DNA of 64,000 bases, taken from the NCBI GenBank assembly GCA_017871115.1, contig JAFCIZ010000006.1, forward strand, positions 434,001-498,000. The letters run 5' to 3'. Every line of letters starts with the position of its first letter. Position 1 is the stretch's first letter. The DNA comes from Cunninghamella blakesleeana. Its lineage: Eukaryota; Mucoromycota; Mucoromycetes; Mucorales; Cunninghamellaceae. Positions 1 to 12,031 of this stretch are shown here, in pieces. The notes beneath the pieces were generated by a model. That model saw only the letters and a list, made by a program, of their open reading frames with translations, had not been told where the DNA came from and made no database searches. Position numbers and translations under genes: made by a program.

Positions 1-3000
1 ATTATTCTTATTACCTTTATTACTGTTATTGAAAAAAATAGAGGTAATGATAAGGATGAAGGGAGCGATGCTGTTAAACCCACCCAATTGGCTCAGTTGG
101 ATGCTTTACTTGGGCGATTAACATCCCTTGGTAATCGTGATATGATTGATAGTGCTGCTGTTGAATTTTGTTATATGAACTCTAAAACTGCTCGTAAAAA
201 ATTAATCAAGGTAAGTAATATCATAAATTTATTAAACACATAATATACAAAAAAAAAAAAAATAAGTAACAAAAAAAAAGAGCCAAATTTATTTTTTTTA
301 AACTTTTAATTTATTTATTATGTTATGATTATTATAATTGATGGTAGGCTATATTAAATATCCCTCGTCAACGTGTGGATTTACTTCCTTATTATGCAAG
401 ATTGGTTGCCATTTTAAACCAATACTATCCAGATGTTGGTGAAGCCGTGATTACTGCTGTAAGCACTAACGCCATTGCTATTTTATTTGGAACATACAAT
501 CAAAACATTTTACTAATAGATTATCACACTTTTATTCTTTTTTATTCCTTTTTAAATAAATATACATATATAAACTCTAGCTTAATCATGAATTCCGTGG
601 GTTGCAACGAAAAAAGACTCAAGACTTGGTTGAATCTAGAGTCAAGGTAATTTGAAATATATATATATATATTCATGCATTTGCTCCCACACTCACATTT
701 AACGCTTGCTTATTTATCTTTTTAATAGAATATTCGATTTATTTCCGAACTTACTAAATTTAAAGTTGCACCTTATCATACAATATTCCATGCTTTCAAA
801 ATTGCTCTAGATGACTTTACTAATCAAAACATTGATATCATTTGTAATCTTTTGGAATGCTGCGGTAGATATCTTTTACGTACACCAGCAACTAGCGTAC
901 GAATGGCAAACATGGTAATTATATGCACACATATAATAATTAAACTTTAGAATTATTATTACAACTATATTTTAACCATAAGCATTATTATTATTATTAT
1001 TTTAGCTTGAAATAGTCATGAGAAAAAAGAATGTACAGCATTTAGACAATCGACAAGCATTAATGGTTGAAAATGCATATTATCAAGCTAATCCTCCAGA
1101 TAGAAAAGCTGTTGTAGAAAAAGTGCGTAGCCCAATGGAACTATATATACGTAAATTGATTTATGGAGATTTAAATAAGAAATCTTTAGATAAAACTTTG
1201 AAACTTCTTCGTAAATTACATTGGGAGGATCCTGAAATCCAGCGTCTTTTAAATAAATTATTTCAAAAAATATGGAAGATTAAATATAGTAATATTCACT
1301 TGATGGCTATTCTTGCTAGTGGTTTGAACAAATATCATTCAGATTTTGGTATGCAAGTTGTTGATTCAGTAGTGGAAGAAATTCGTATTGGAATGGAGGT
1401 AAATTATATATATAACCAAACAAAAACATTTAAAAAAATTATAAAAACATACCATATACTGATCTTTTTATTTTAATTCTTTTTATTTATTTTAAAATAG
1501 CAAAATATTTTTAAGCATAATCAAAGAAGAATTGCTACTGCTAAATATTTAGGTGAGCTTTACAATTACCGTATGATTGATGCTCCATTGATTTTTGATA
1601 CTTTGTACACTATAGTTACTTTTGGCCATGGTAAGGATAATTAATAACAATAAAAAAAGGATGGTTTATATTGTATTTTTTACTTCTATTTATATTTTTT
1701 TATATTGTTACTATATAGATTTTGGAAGACCTGCCCGTGAAAGATACTGCCCTATTGATGCACCTCATGATTTCTTCCGTATTCGTTTATGCTGTACTTT
1801 ATTGGACACTTGTGGTGTGTGTTTTGATCGTGGCAGTTCAAAAAAGAAATTGGATCACTTTTTAGTCTTTCTTCAGGTAAATAAAAATAAACTAGCTGTG
1901 ATAATTATTTATAATAACATATAAATATTAAAAAAACTCTATTTTAATCATCGTTATTATTTATAGATGTACATTCTCAGTAAATCGAAACCACCAATGG
2001 ATGTAGATTTTATGATTAGTGATACTTTTGAAATGCTTCGACCTAAAATGCATATATTTTCAACATATGAAGAAGCTAATGCTGAAGTAGATCTAATTCT
2101 ATTGGATCAATTAAAATCTGTACAAGGTAAAATAAAAAAAATAAAAATAAAAAAAATCTAATGATAGTAATAAAAAACGAAATCAATCGTGTAGTATAAT
2201 ATTGACTGTAATACCTTTTTTATGATATATTGTATGCAATTTAGGTAAAGATGATAAAGCTCAAGAAGATGGCTTCGAAGATAGTGATGCCTATGAATCA
2301 TCTAGTGAAGAAGACGATGACGATGAAGACAATGACATTTTGGATAAAGATGATGAAGATGTTGATAGTATGGATGAGGTAATAATATGATGATTAAATG
2401 GTTTTTACAAAACAATTTGTATTTTAATTAAATATAATTGATTTATATATATATATATGTATTGAAAAAATTGATTATTATTTTTATATAGTCAAATAAT
2501 GTTATAGGCGATGATGAAGATGATGTAGTAGTATTGAAACGACAAGAACAAAAACAAAAAGAAGAAGATGATGAATTTGAAAAAGAATTCAGTAGAATGA
2601 TCAGTGATAGTATAGAATCTCGTAAATATGAAAAGAAATCTACCGTACTTGACGTTCCTATTCCAATGAATCTACGTGGATCACAAGGTAAATAAAAAAA
2701 ATAACAACTATTGACGAAATATGAAAAGGTTAGGATTAAGTTTTTATACATAGCGCAATATTCATATATATATATTTCTTTTTTTTAAAAAAAAAAAAAT
2801 AATAAAAAAGATCGACGTGTAGTTGCAGAAAAGAATGAGCAACATGATACAGGAAGTATGGCATTTACATTATTAACGAAAAAAGGAAATAAACAACAAA
2901 CAAAAACTATGCATGTACCATCTGATTCTGCATTAGCAGTAACAACCAGATCTAAACAAGAAGCAGAACGTGAAGAACATCAGCAATTGAAACGCTTGGT

Positions 3001-3368
3001 GCTTAATTATGAAGAAAGAGAACTGTCAGCTGCTCGACAAGGTAATATATAATAATAAATCTATCATTATTATAGTTATTTAAATCAAATATATATGCAT
3101 CATTTCTTATATTTATATTCACACATATATTTATAGAATCCATTGACGAAAAACAGCGTAATCGACAAATTAAAGGAAAAAAGATTCTTCATATGGGTGG
3201 TGGAGGCGGTTACCAATACTCTTCAAAGTAATGATAATAATAATAATAATAATAATACATAAACTATCATTCTGTAATTATTTATTTAAACATAAATATA
3301 TACATATATATTAAAAAAATAGATCATCGACTGGAAATAACCAAGATTGGAGATCAGCGTTTGAATGA
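1..3368 (+). CDS. UPF2: UPF2/Nmd2, nonsense-mediated decay regulator (5'-truncated by window edge)
   Basis: UPF2 is the scaffold linking UPF1 and UPF3 in cytoplasmic nonsense-mediated mRNA decay. Thirteen exons can be joined in frame: 1-210 (start outside the window), 348-458, 581-646, 729-914, 1006-1398, 1501-1630, 1719-1876, 1967-2126, 2245-2378, 2492-2687, 2811-3041, 3137-3227 and 3323-3368. The product shows the last MIF4G-type repeats (PRQRVDLLPYYARLVA; MVENAYYQANPP; LGELYNYRMID; DFGRPARERYCPID), then an Asp/Glu-rich linker (exons 9-10), and the conserved C-terminal UPF1-binding region (TLLTKKGNKQQTKT; RNRQIKGKKILHMGGGG). The order matches the family exactly. The final intron (3228-3322) is optional: without it translation stops at 3229-3231 just after SSK, while splicing adds a short tail. 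Intron density is high. Identification is very secure; the last exon less so. Confidence 0.95.
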
Positions 3369-3844
3369 ATATAATATAACTGAAGGAATGCAGGTTCTAA
3401 ATTCTTTAAATTGCATGATAATCAACCCGTAGTCATCCAATATCCCTTCATTATTATTATTCTTTATTATTCCTTTTTTATACATCTTGTTCCATTAGTT
3501 ATTGTTAGTATTGTTATTATTCTTATTTGGTGATCTATGATGGTGATCAATATACGATCTAACCATTTCCATTTTAGTTATTATATTTCGATATAATCAT
3601 CTTTTCTTAACTATAGTAGCTTGATGTTTTCTTTTTCATTTTTATTTTTTAAAATATCTTTGGATAAACAAATAAATAAATATATACTTCTTATATAATA
3701 TTATTTTTTATGTCAAGAAAATTATTTTTAAGTGTGTGTGACAAGCAAAAAATATATATAGCATAAATTTTTTTTTAAAAAATTTTTAAACTTCGTTTTT
3801 GTTCAATTTTATTTTATAACAAAAGAACAATAGTAATAATAAAT
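3369..3844. other. Intergenic: UPF2 3' flank and La promoter
   Basis: AT-rich spacer between two same-strand genes. It should hold the UPF2 3' UTR and the La promoter. I see no ORF, repeat or RNA gene beyond T-rich and A-rich tracts; an A-rich leader immediately precedes the La ATG. Confidence 0.6.
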
Positions 3845-5345
3845 ATGCCCGAACCTCAAACTGTAGAAGAACAAGTTTTGGCTCAACTTGATGATATTTA
3901 TAGTAAAGAAAACTTGGAAAAAGATAGTTTTTTTCGAGAAATGACAGAACAAGATCCAGAAGGATGTAAGTTTATTATCATTATTATTATTATGTATTGT
4001 ATTTTTAGTATTATTTATAAGATTAGTAACAAAAAAAAGAATGGAACTAATATGTCACTACTGTATTATTATCTATTTTACTGTTTATTAATTTTATTGA
4101 AATAGGGATTACATTTAAAAGATTAGCAATGATTAAACGATTTAAAACTATTATAAATGGCGATGTCACTTTATTTGCTAAAGCTGTGGAATTAGCACCT
4201 GAAAGATTTCAAATCAAAGATGATTTGTATTTACGTTATACACCCAAAACGGCTGAAGAAATTGAGAAAGATAAAATAGAAGAAAAGGAAAAAAAAATGA
4301 AAGGATATTTACATGTTCAAAACGAGAGATCTATTTATGCTGTAAGTTATATATAAATAAGCTATTTGGATATATAGTTTAAATAATACTTTAAAAAAAA
4401 ACTTTAAAACTCGGACCTTTAATTTTGCACGCCTCATTTTTACAACTTCAAACCATTTTTTATATTTATTTATTTTATATAGAAAGGATTCCCTACTGAA
4501 AAAGAGCCTACAAGAGACGAATTAATTAAATTATTTGAAACTTATGGACGTGTTATTCATATTAAATTTAGACGTGAAGATGATAAATCTTTCAAGGTAA
4601 TACACACAAGTAATAAAAAAGGCTTTAATGTCATTATGACAAATATTATGTAATAATGTTTCATTCATACTCGTTCCTTATCTTTTTTTATATGTATACG
4701 AAATAGGGTAGCGTTTTTGTAGAATATGAAACTCCTGAAATGGTAAATCTTGCTTTGGCTTCTGATTTGAAGTTCAATGATAATGATTTGGTGATGATGA
4801 AAAAGTATGCAATATATATATATATATATATATATATATGACTATAGAGATTTTCATTTTATTTTATTTTAAAAAATATGATTATGTAATAGTTACTTGT
4901 ATTTACTCTTTATTTTATTTTTATAATCATCATTAATTAGACAAGATTATATTGATATGAAATCCAAAGAAAAATTTAATGGAGAAACACAATGGGGTTT
5001 TGGCGAATCAGAAAGAAATAGAGACTTTTATCTTGAATTTTCTGGCGCCGAGGAAATGGCAGATCACCAGGTCAAAGTAAGTCAATAAAAATAAAAAGAT
5101 CTATATATATGTAAAATGGGGAAAGAGCACGGTCAACTCATTTATTTAGCTGTTTGTTTGTTTGTTTTTAACTTAATTTAGGATTTATTTAGTGAACATA
5201 AACTTGATTTTGGTAGATTCGAAAGGTTATCAACAAAAGGATGTGGAATTGTACAACTTATTAATGGGAAAACCCCTGATGATTATTTAAAAGAACTTGA
5301 AGCTAAAGATCTTGGTTCATTAACCTTCCGTTTAGCTACTGGTAA

Positions 5346-5384
<39 letters not shown>

Positions 5385-5616
5385 GTGTTTTACTAAAGTA
5401 TGTATTTCTCTTCTATTTTTTTTAATTAATAAACATATAGATGAATCACGTAGATTTTATAGGGAAAAACGTAGACAATTTAAGGAAAAAAAAAATCGAG
5501 GTGGTCGAGGTGGTCGAGGCGGAAGAGGCGGACGTGGACGTGGTGGTAGCGGATTTAAACGGAATAGAAATGATGATAGCAAAGAACAATCTCAAGAAAA
5601 AAAGATTAAAAATTGA
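3845..5616 (+). CDS. La autoantigen homologue (La-motif, RRM, xRRM, RGG tail)
   Basis: La proteins bind the UUU-3'OH end of RNA polymerase III transcripts in the nucleus and act as chaperones. Exons 3845-3965, 4106-4341, 4483-4596, 4707-4804, 4941-5076, 5182-5341 and 5441-5616 join to 346 residues, near the family's usual 300-410. Order: La motif (about residues 8-85, containing ENLEKDSFFREM and EGWITFKRLAMIKRF), first RRM (about 105-185; GFPTEKEPTRDELIKLFETY, GSVFVEYETPEM), second RRM-like domain (about 215-295; FYLEFSGAEEMADHQVKDLF, GRFERLSTKGCGIVQLING), then an RGG-rich basic tail. The La motif is divergent: where typical members read Gln-x-x-Tyr-Tyr-Phe-x-Asp-x-Asn-Leu, this one has Gln-Leu-Asp-Asp-Ile-Tyr-Ser-Lys-Glu-Asn-Leu. 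The Gln, Asn-Leu, Asp and Phe positions remain. Family assignment is firm, and 3'-end recognition may be altered. Confidence 0.92.
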
Positions 5617-6842
5617 AGCCATAAATCAATGCTAACTTTATAGAAATATCAATTATACTACTATTTTATTTTCATTTCATTTCATTTCACTTCATTTTAT
5701 TTCATTTTATTTATTATTTATTTATTATATTTTATATTAATTTTTTTCCCATTAAAAAAAAGAAAAAGAGAATAAAAATAAAACGAAACAGATAAAATAA
5801 AATAAAATTCAATGATTGGTTCCCCTTTACTTGGTTTTTTTTTATAAGATATTTTAACCAAAAAACGGGTTTATAAAATAAAAAGATCGAATGAAGATGA
5901 ATTTCCTTTTTTAATTTAAAATCCTAATTTTCTCGTCCTTTTTCTTTTTTTTTTAAAAAAATGGATCATTGTTTATAATAAATGTTATCATTATATATTC
6001 ATTTATTATAATAATACATATGGCCATTCCTTTCTCTCTTTTTTTTTTATAATAAAAAAAAAAAAAAATTAAAAAATAAATAAAAAAATTCCCATAAGAT
6101 TGGATTTATTTTTATAATTTCTGTTTTTGAAAAAAATACTAATTATTATAATCTATATTAGTTTAATAGGTAGACAATCATAACAAAAAAGTAAATTGAT
6201 TGGATAATAAATAAATAAAAAAGAGGGGGACAGATAAAAGTATGTCAAATAATATATATACATAGTGCAATGAATGATATTGACTTATTGTTACACTATG
6301 TTGTAATAAAAGTTTTGTATTACCTTGAGGTAATCAAGGGGTTCAAAACAAGAGGGACCTTGTATTCAGCATTTTTGTATGAAGTGGGGCTTATTGTTTT
6401 AGAAAACAGCCGATCTTTTCAAATTAATTATTAAAAAAACTTACTAATTTATTAGAGATATCATAATAAGAATAACGAAAAATAAAAAAGATCAACATAA
6501 GAAAATATATAACATAGGGTTTAGATAATAAATAGATAATAAATAACAATAAAAAGCAATAATATTCAATAACAATAACAGTAAAAAAAAAAAAAAAACC
6601 ATGTACATTTTTTATGAAAAAATAAAAATAGAGTATATAAAATGAAAGTAAAAATGACCAAAAATAAAATAACTACATATATACAAACCTTAAAAAATAA
6701 TAATTCCTTCTTCTTGTTTTTCTTTTTCGACCTCTTTTTTTTTTTACATTGATTCTTGTATATATTTTAATCTTTTTTTTTTTTTTTATATATGTTTCTT
6801 TTTCTTTTTTTTCAATGATTATTTTCGATTACGTATATTTAT
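5617..6842. other. Intergenic with a small hairpin-rich islet
   Basis: This is the 3'-to-3' spacer between La (plus) and the zinc-finger gene (minus), rich in T and A tracts. At about 6285-6420 there is a less AT-rich islet with two potential hairpins: a perfect inverted repeat TTACCTTGAGGTAA near 6320, and GGCT-GTTTT paired with AAAAC-AGCC on the minus strand near 6390-6415. It could be an unrecognised structured RNA or a shared 3'-end signal. No tRNA or known snRNA signature was seen. Confidence 0.4.
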
Positions 6843-8012
6843 CTATCCAAAGGTACTAACAATATGAGCTAATTGTAATAATGGAGAACTATCTTTTTTT
6901 TTTTTATTTTTTTTTTGTTGATCGTTTTCCTGATGATGATGATTGGTATCATTATTATTATTAGAAGAACGATGATAATTCATAGGTGGAGAAGGTAAAG
7001 TAGTGGTGGCAGTAGAAGAAGTAGTAGTAGAAGAAAAAGAGGAAGGAGATGAAGGTAATTGTGATGGGAATCTATGATCTATAGGCGGTGTTGCTGTAGA
7101 AGAAGGATATAATAAAGGTGGTACCATGGTGGTATATGTAGGATGATGATGATGATTATTTTGTTGCTGTTGATGATTATTTATAAATAAATGATTTTTA
7201 TTCATTGAAGTAGAATAATTAGAATGAAATGAAGGAAGTGAAGGAGGAGGAGGAGAAGAGAGAGAATGATGTTGATACTGTTGCTGTTGCTGTATCATAT
7301 GGTTATGAGTATAATTGGTATAAAAAGAAGTAGTATGCTGAGTAGATTGACATACTTGATCTAAAGAAGAAAGTTGTTGACTATTCTTTTCATACTTTAT
7401 ATGAGTATGACGATGTAGTTGTGGTGGTAAACATGCTTTTTTTTCTTGACGTTGACTTTGGCTTTGGCTGGCGGCTGTTTGATAAGGATGTCGACGGGAT
7501 TTAGATGACATATGTGTTTTATAATGTTGCATCATATTATCATGACGAGAAAACCTTGAAGGACAGCCTGGGTATAAACAATGAAAGTTTTTTTCGCCTG
7601 TATGAATACGATTATGTCTAGCAAGATGACCACTACATGAAAAGGAATATTATGAAAAAAAAAAGTGAGAGTGAGAAAAAAGAAAAAAGAAAAAAAATTG
7701 AACTCATTTTTTTTTACTTTATTTTATTTATTCAAAAACAGAATAAATATTTATTAAAGTATAAATATAAATAAATATAATATAAATACAATTATCGTTA
7801 TATATATACCTTGTAGTAAAACTTTTATTACAACCTGGTTCAGTACAATGATATTTTCGTCTAGTTGAAGTATTTACAGTAGTAGCTTTTTGTTGCTGAT
7901 GATGATTGGTTAAAGTAGTAGTAGTAGAAGTACCAGTAGTAGTAGTATCATTTAATAAGCTTATTTGTCTTCCACTTGCATCTTTAATAGATAATCCAAA
8001 TTCAGTTGACAT
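6843..8012 (-). CDS. Two-finger C2H2 transcription factor, Nrg1-like
   Basis: This is a likely nuclear sequence-specific repressor. Two exons (8012-7810 and 7632-6843) join in frame to 330 residues. Residues about 53-110 hold two tandem C2H2 fingers: YHCTEPGCNKSFTTRSGHLA with RHNRIHTGEK, then FHCLYPGCPSRFSRHDNM with MQHYKTH. The linker HTGEK and the recognition helices TSGHLARHNR and SRHDNxxQHY are those of the fungal Nrg1/Nrg2 glucose/filamentation repressor group (established family knowledge). The splice junction falls inside finger 1, between Thr and Ser of the helix. The C-terminal two thirds is low-complexity (Gln, His, Ser, Pro, Asn), as is usual in such factors. It is divergently transcribed from RAB5 across a spacer of about 1 kb. 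Family is confident; Nrg1 orthology is inferred from the helices only. Confidence 0.85.
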
Positions 8013-9009
8013 AATAATAATAATAATAAAAAGAAAAAAGAAAAAAAAAAAAAGTGATAGAAAGAGAGAAAGAAAGAGAGATCAAAGCGATTGAAATAAA
8101 AAAAAAATTATATTTTTTTTAAACTTGAAATTTTGCGTAACAATAAGAAAAAAAAGTTTTTTTTTAAAACACCTTCTTATTTTATCTATTTGGCAGCTTA
8201 AAGAGTCAATTTTCCATCTCGATTATCTTTTTTAATTAATATCCTTTTTCTATTTTCTTTTCTCTTTCTCTTTATTAACCCTTTTGTCAATAATAATTTC
8301 CCTTCCCCACAAAAAAAAAAAAATAATCTTTTGATTTAGTTTAATATATATATATATATATATAAAAACGTGCTAGTCAAACTTAAAAAAAGCATATACA
8401 TATAATATATATAACATATATAACATATATACGTATATATATATATTACTAACGATGATGATAACATATCTTTCGTTTTCATACTTGCTTCAACAATTGA
8501 GATTTAATCAATTTTTCTTTACATTTCAGCGTACTAAAATATGCTGATTTTCATCATTTAATTAACGGCTTACCTTACTCTGATCAAGATTGATATATCA
8601 TACAAGACCATACATACAAAGAAACTATACATGTGTTTTTCTTTTTGTCATTTATTTTATCATTTTTCCTATTTTTTTCCTTTCTTTTTCCTTTACTTTT
8701 CCTTTACCTCCTCTCTATTTATTCCTTATTTCGAAATAAAAGTAATAATAAAAAAAGGATCTTATTTTAAGCATGATCAAAAAAGTAATCATTGAGTGTG
8801 AGTGAAAAAGTAAAAAAAAAGTCGGAGAATCAATTTATTTTATATTTCCATTTTTATATGTCGCTGACGAAAAAGAGGAGCTCACTCATTTTTTTTCTTT
8901 TTCCCTTCTCTCAAACTTTTTTTATACACCTATTTTTTTTTTTTTTCTTTCAATATATAATTATATTTCATTCAATAATAATAATAATAATAATATCAGC
9001 ATATCAATT
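8013..9009. promoter_or_regulatory. Divergent promoter region, zinc-finger gene / RAB5
   Basis: The 997 bases between two divergent start codons must contain both promoters. Long T-rich pyrimidine tracts (8210-8330, 8630-8730, 8890-8950) and AT dinucleotide repeats (8345-8440) are visible. No individual factor site can be assigned with confidence. Confidence 0.5.
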
Positions 9010-10523
9010 ATGGCAGCACAAGGAAAAACATATCAATTTAAACTTGTATTATTAGGTAAACTTTTTTTAAAAAACTCGATGGGTATTATTCTATTTTTTT
9101 ACTTAATATTCCTTTTTTTTTTATTATTCCTTTTTCTTTTTTTGATGATATAGGTGAATCAGCAGTAGGTAAATCAAGGTAATAAATAAATAAATTATAT
9201 GGTTTATATTTATTACGTTTCATCTTTTTATTAAATACCCATATTTTCGCTTATTTTATTTTTTTATTATAAATATATTTATAGTTTAGTAACACGATTT
9301 GTAAAGGACCATTTTGATGAATATAGAGAAAGTACAATTGGAGGTAGATATCAACATATTTCTTGTTTAAAAAAAATATATAAATAGATAGATAATAGAT
9401 AATAGTATATAAATATTGACGATGGTATATATTACTTGTTTTCTCTTTCTTTTTATATATAGCTGCTTTTCTTGCACAAACAATCTCATTAGATGATAAT
9501 ACTACAGTTAAATTCGAAATATGGTAAACCAGATATAAAATAGTACAACACATTCTTATTTTATAAATGAACAAAATATTCATATTGTTTAAAAAGAAAA
9601 GGAACAGAATGTATATATGTATATATAACAACATAGTTATTAACTAAAATATTCTTTTGATACAAATAGGGACACAGCAGGCCAAGAAAGATATAAGGTA
9701 ATATATATATACAGACATGTCTTAAAAATAGATATTAAAAAAAGGAAAGAACAGGATAAAACTAATAGATTATTATTACCATTTATTATTATTATTACCT
9801 TGTATGCCATCATTAAATAGAGTCTTGCCCCTATGTATTATCGTGGTGCTAATTGTGCAGTTGTAGTATATGATATCACTCAAGCTGTAAGTTATATTAT
9901 ATATATAAATAGGATGATGGATTTAGCTAACATTTACTTTCTTTATTATATTTACCTTCTTTATTATTATTATGATTTATAGTCTTCTTTGGATAAGGCT
10001 AAATCCTGGGTAGATGAATTACAACGACAAGCTGACCCTGATATAGTTATTGCTCTCGCTGGTAATAAAACTGATCTTGAAGCTCGACGTGCTATTGATA
10101 CAAAGGTAATATAAATATAGATATAAATTTTAAAATAACAATATTAACATTAATAATAAAAATGAATTTATATCCATGAATTTTAATATATACATATTAT
10201 ACTTTAGACTGCTCAAGATTATGCTGATGAAGCTGGTTTATTATTCTTTGAAACTTCAGCCAAGACTGCTCATAATGTTACTGAACTTTTTACAGCTATT
10301 GGTAATAAGGATAATAATAATTATAATAATATTATATAAACTAACAAATGGAATGAATGAAGATTAAATAGAAAACTAATACATATATTATTATTATTAT
10401 TTACAAACAGCCAAACGCATGCCTCTTGAACAATTAGCTAATAATAACCGTGCAAGAAGAGGATTAAACACCCAAGTTGATTTGGATCGTGCTAACGCTC
10501 CTTCAGACTCTTGTGCATGTTAG
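9010..10523 (+). CDS. Rab5-family small GTPase (Ypt5/Vps21-like)
   Basis: This is an early-endosome GTPase. Nine exons (9010-9055, 9154-9178, 9285-9343, 9463-9523, 9670-9697, 9821-9886, 9983-10105, 10208-10301, 10411-10523) encode 204 residues, typical for Rabs. All G motifs are present: P-loop GESAVGKSS (split by two introns), effector loop [12 protein letters not shown] (Rab5 signature), [26 protein letters not shown] (in place of the usual NKxD, with Thr at x) and ETSAK. The C terminus DSCAC supplies a Cys-x-Cys double geranylgeranylation site. Two exons are only 25 and 28 bases. The start ATG begins [17 protein letters not shown], matching the family N-terminus length. Very secure as a Rab5 subfamily member. 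Confidence 0.95.
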
Positions 10524-11356
10524 TAATTACATATAAATATAATTTAATATATATATATATATATTTAATTATTTTTAATACTTACTTTATTTATTTAATA
10601 ATATCACCACTATAGGTTAATATAATGATATTTTTATATTTTGGTTTAATTATCTTTTTTTTTTTTTTGTTTAAAGTTATGTTCCAATACATAATATAAG
10701 ATTTATTACCAATTCACTATTTTCATTACTCGTTCCTTTATTATTACTATTATTATTATTATATAAAATACTATATCCTTCATCTTTTTTTCCTATCTTT
10801 TTTACTTATCTTTTTTATTATTATTTCTTTTTTTTTCCTTTTTCTTTCTTTTTTTATTTCTTTTAACATGCTTTTTCTAAGTATTAAAATGCTTTACTTT
10901 GATCTTATTTTACTTTTATATATATATTATAAATAAATATAAAATAGCCAGTAGGTTGCTAATATTTTATTTTATTTTTTATTGTCTTGTTCTGAATTGT
11001 TGTTAATACAAATATTCAAAACTATTCAAAAAAGAAGAAAAAACCATGTATCAATAAACATACTATTATTTATATCATCCTAGTAAAATTTCAAAGATGA
11101 ACAAATATAAAGTTTCATTTATTATTATTATTGAAAAGAGAAAGTTGCCTGATTTATTGAATAATATAGCTATAGTCTTAATAAATATTATAATTTTTTT
11201 TTTCTTTTTTAATCCTATTAATTTTTTATTTTTAATCATACTGTCATTAAAAAAATTCATTAGAAATAAAAATAAAAAAACAATATGCTTATTTTAAAAG
11301 AAATAAAAAAGGGTAAAATAATTTTCTAAAAGGCTCCGTTATTTATTATTAAACCA
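10524..11356. other. Intergenic, RAB5 3' flank
   Basis: T-rich 3' flank (10640-10920), then AT-rich DNA. No ORF longer than about 65 codons here looks coding; those present are made of Lys/Ile/Phe/Asn codons, as expected from base composition alone. Confidence 0.5.
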
Positions 11357-12031
11357 TCAATAAAGTGGCAGTATGTGGTAAGGAAAAAAATATAAAAGTT
11401 CAATTATATGACTGAATATGGTACCACTATAACCCGTTGTACCTCGCTCAAACCAACTAGAAAATAACAAACTATGGCACAAAGACAGGATGCTATATCC
11501 TATTACCAAGGAATTGAAACTACTATTATTACCGAAAGAAACTGAAGCTGGCTCCATACTGTCTCCGATAATAGAAGAAGCAGAAATACACTTTTTACTA
11601 TTATACATAATAGCTTCAGAAGTAGTAAAAACAGGTTTCACATGCCCAAGAGAAAAAGTAGTAGGCCTGGAATTTTCAGAAGTAGAAACAGTAGTTTATA
11701 TAGGTCTATAAATACAAGTAATATGCTCCATAGCTTCAAAAGTAGTATAGATAGGCCCCATAGGTCTATAAGTAGTAGTAATAGAAACAAATTGATATAT
11801 AACTCCAGAAATAGTAGAGAAAGTCCTATAATTAGAAATAATAAAGCTCTGTAGATCCACAATTAGTACTTAAAGCTGATATAGGAATCTCCTATGGCCA
11901 GTAATAAAATTACTTAAAGTTAGTTCAATTGGAGCGATATTGATACCATTTCCTTGTCCTTGAACAGTGAAATTTAAACATAATAATGATGAAATAATAG
12001 TAATAATAAAAATATTCAATTTATTAATAAC
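11357..12031 (-). pseudogene. Decayed secreted Ser/Thr-rich (possible cell-wall) protein gene
   Basis: Read on the minus strand from about 12031, a stretch without a usable ATG encodes a textbook signal peptide (KLNIFIITIISSLLCLNFTV) followed by QGQGNGINIAPIELTLSNF, then hits a stop at 11870-11872. Past a frame change, a second stretch is rich in Ser/Thr with degenerate repeats of the type TTSEA / TTFEA / STSEN, interrupted by a stop at 11696-11698. The last open part (to 11357) ends in a Ser/Asn-rich segment and a hydrophobic patch, reminiscent of GPI-anchored wall proteins. At least one frameshift, one in-frame stop and loss of the start codon make it a pseudogene. A 5' intron could explain part of the break but not all. 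No specific family recognised. Confidence 0.45.

Noticed and set aside
11097..11297. Short plus- and minus-strand ORFs rich in Ile, Lys, Phe and Asn
   Set aside because: Composition equals that of random AT-rich DNA, no splice or start context, no family resemblance.
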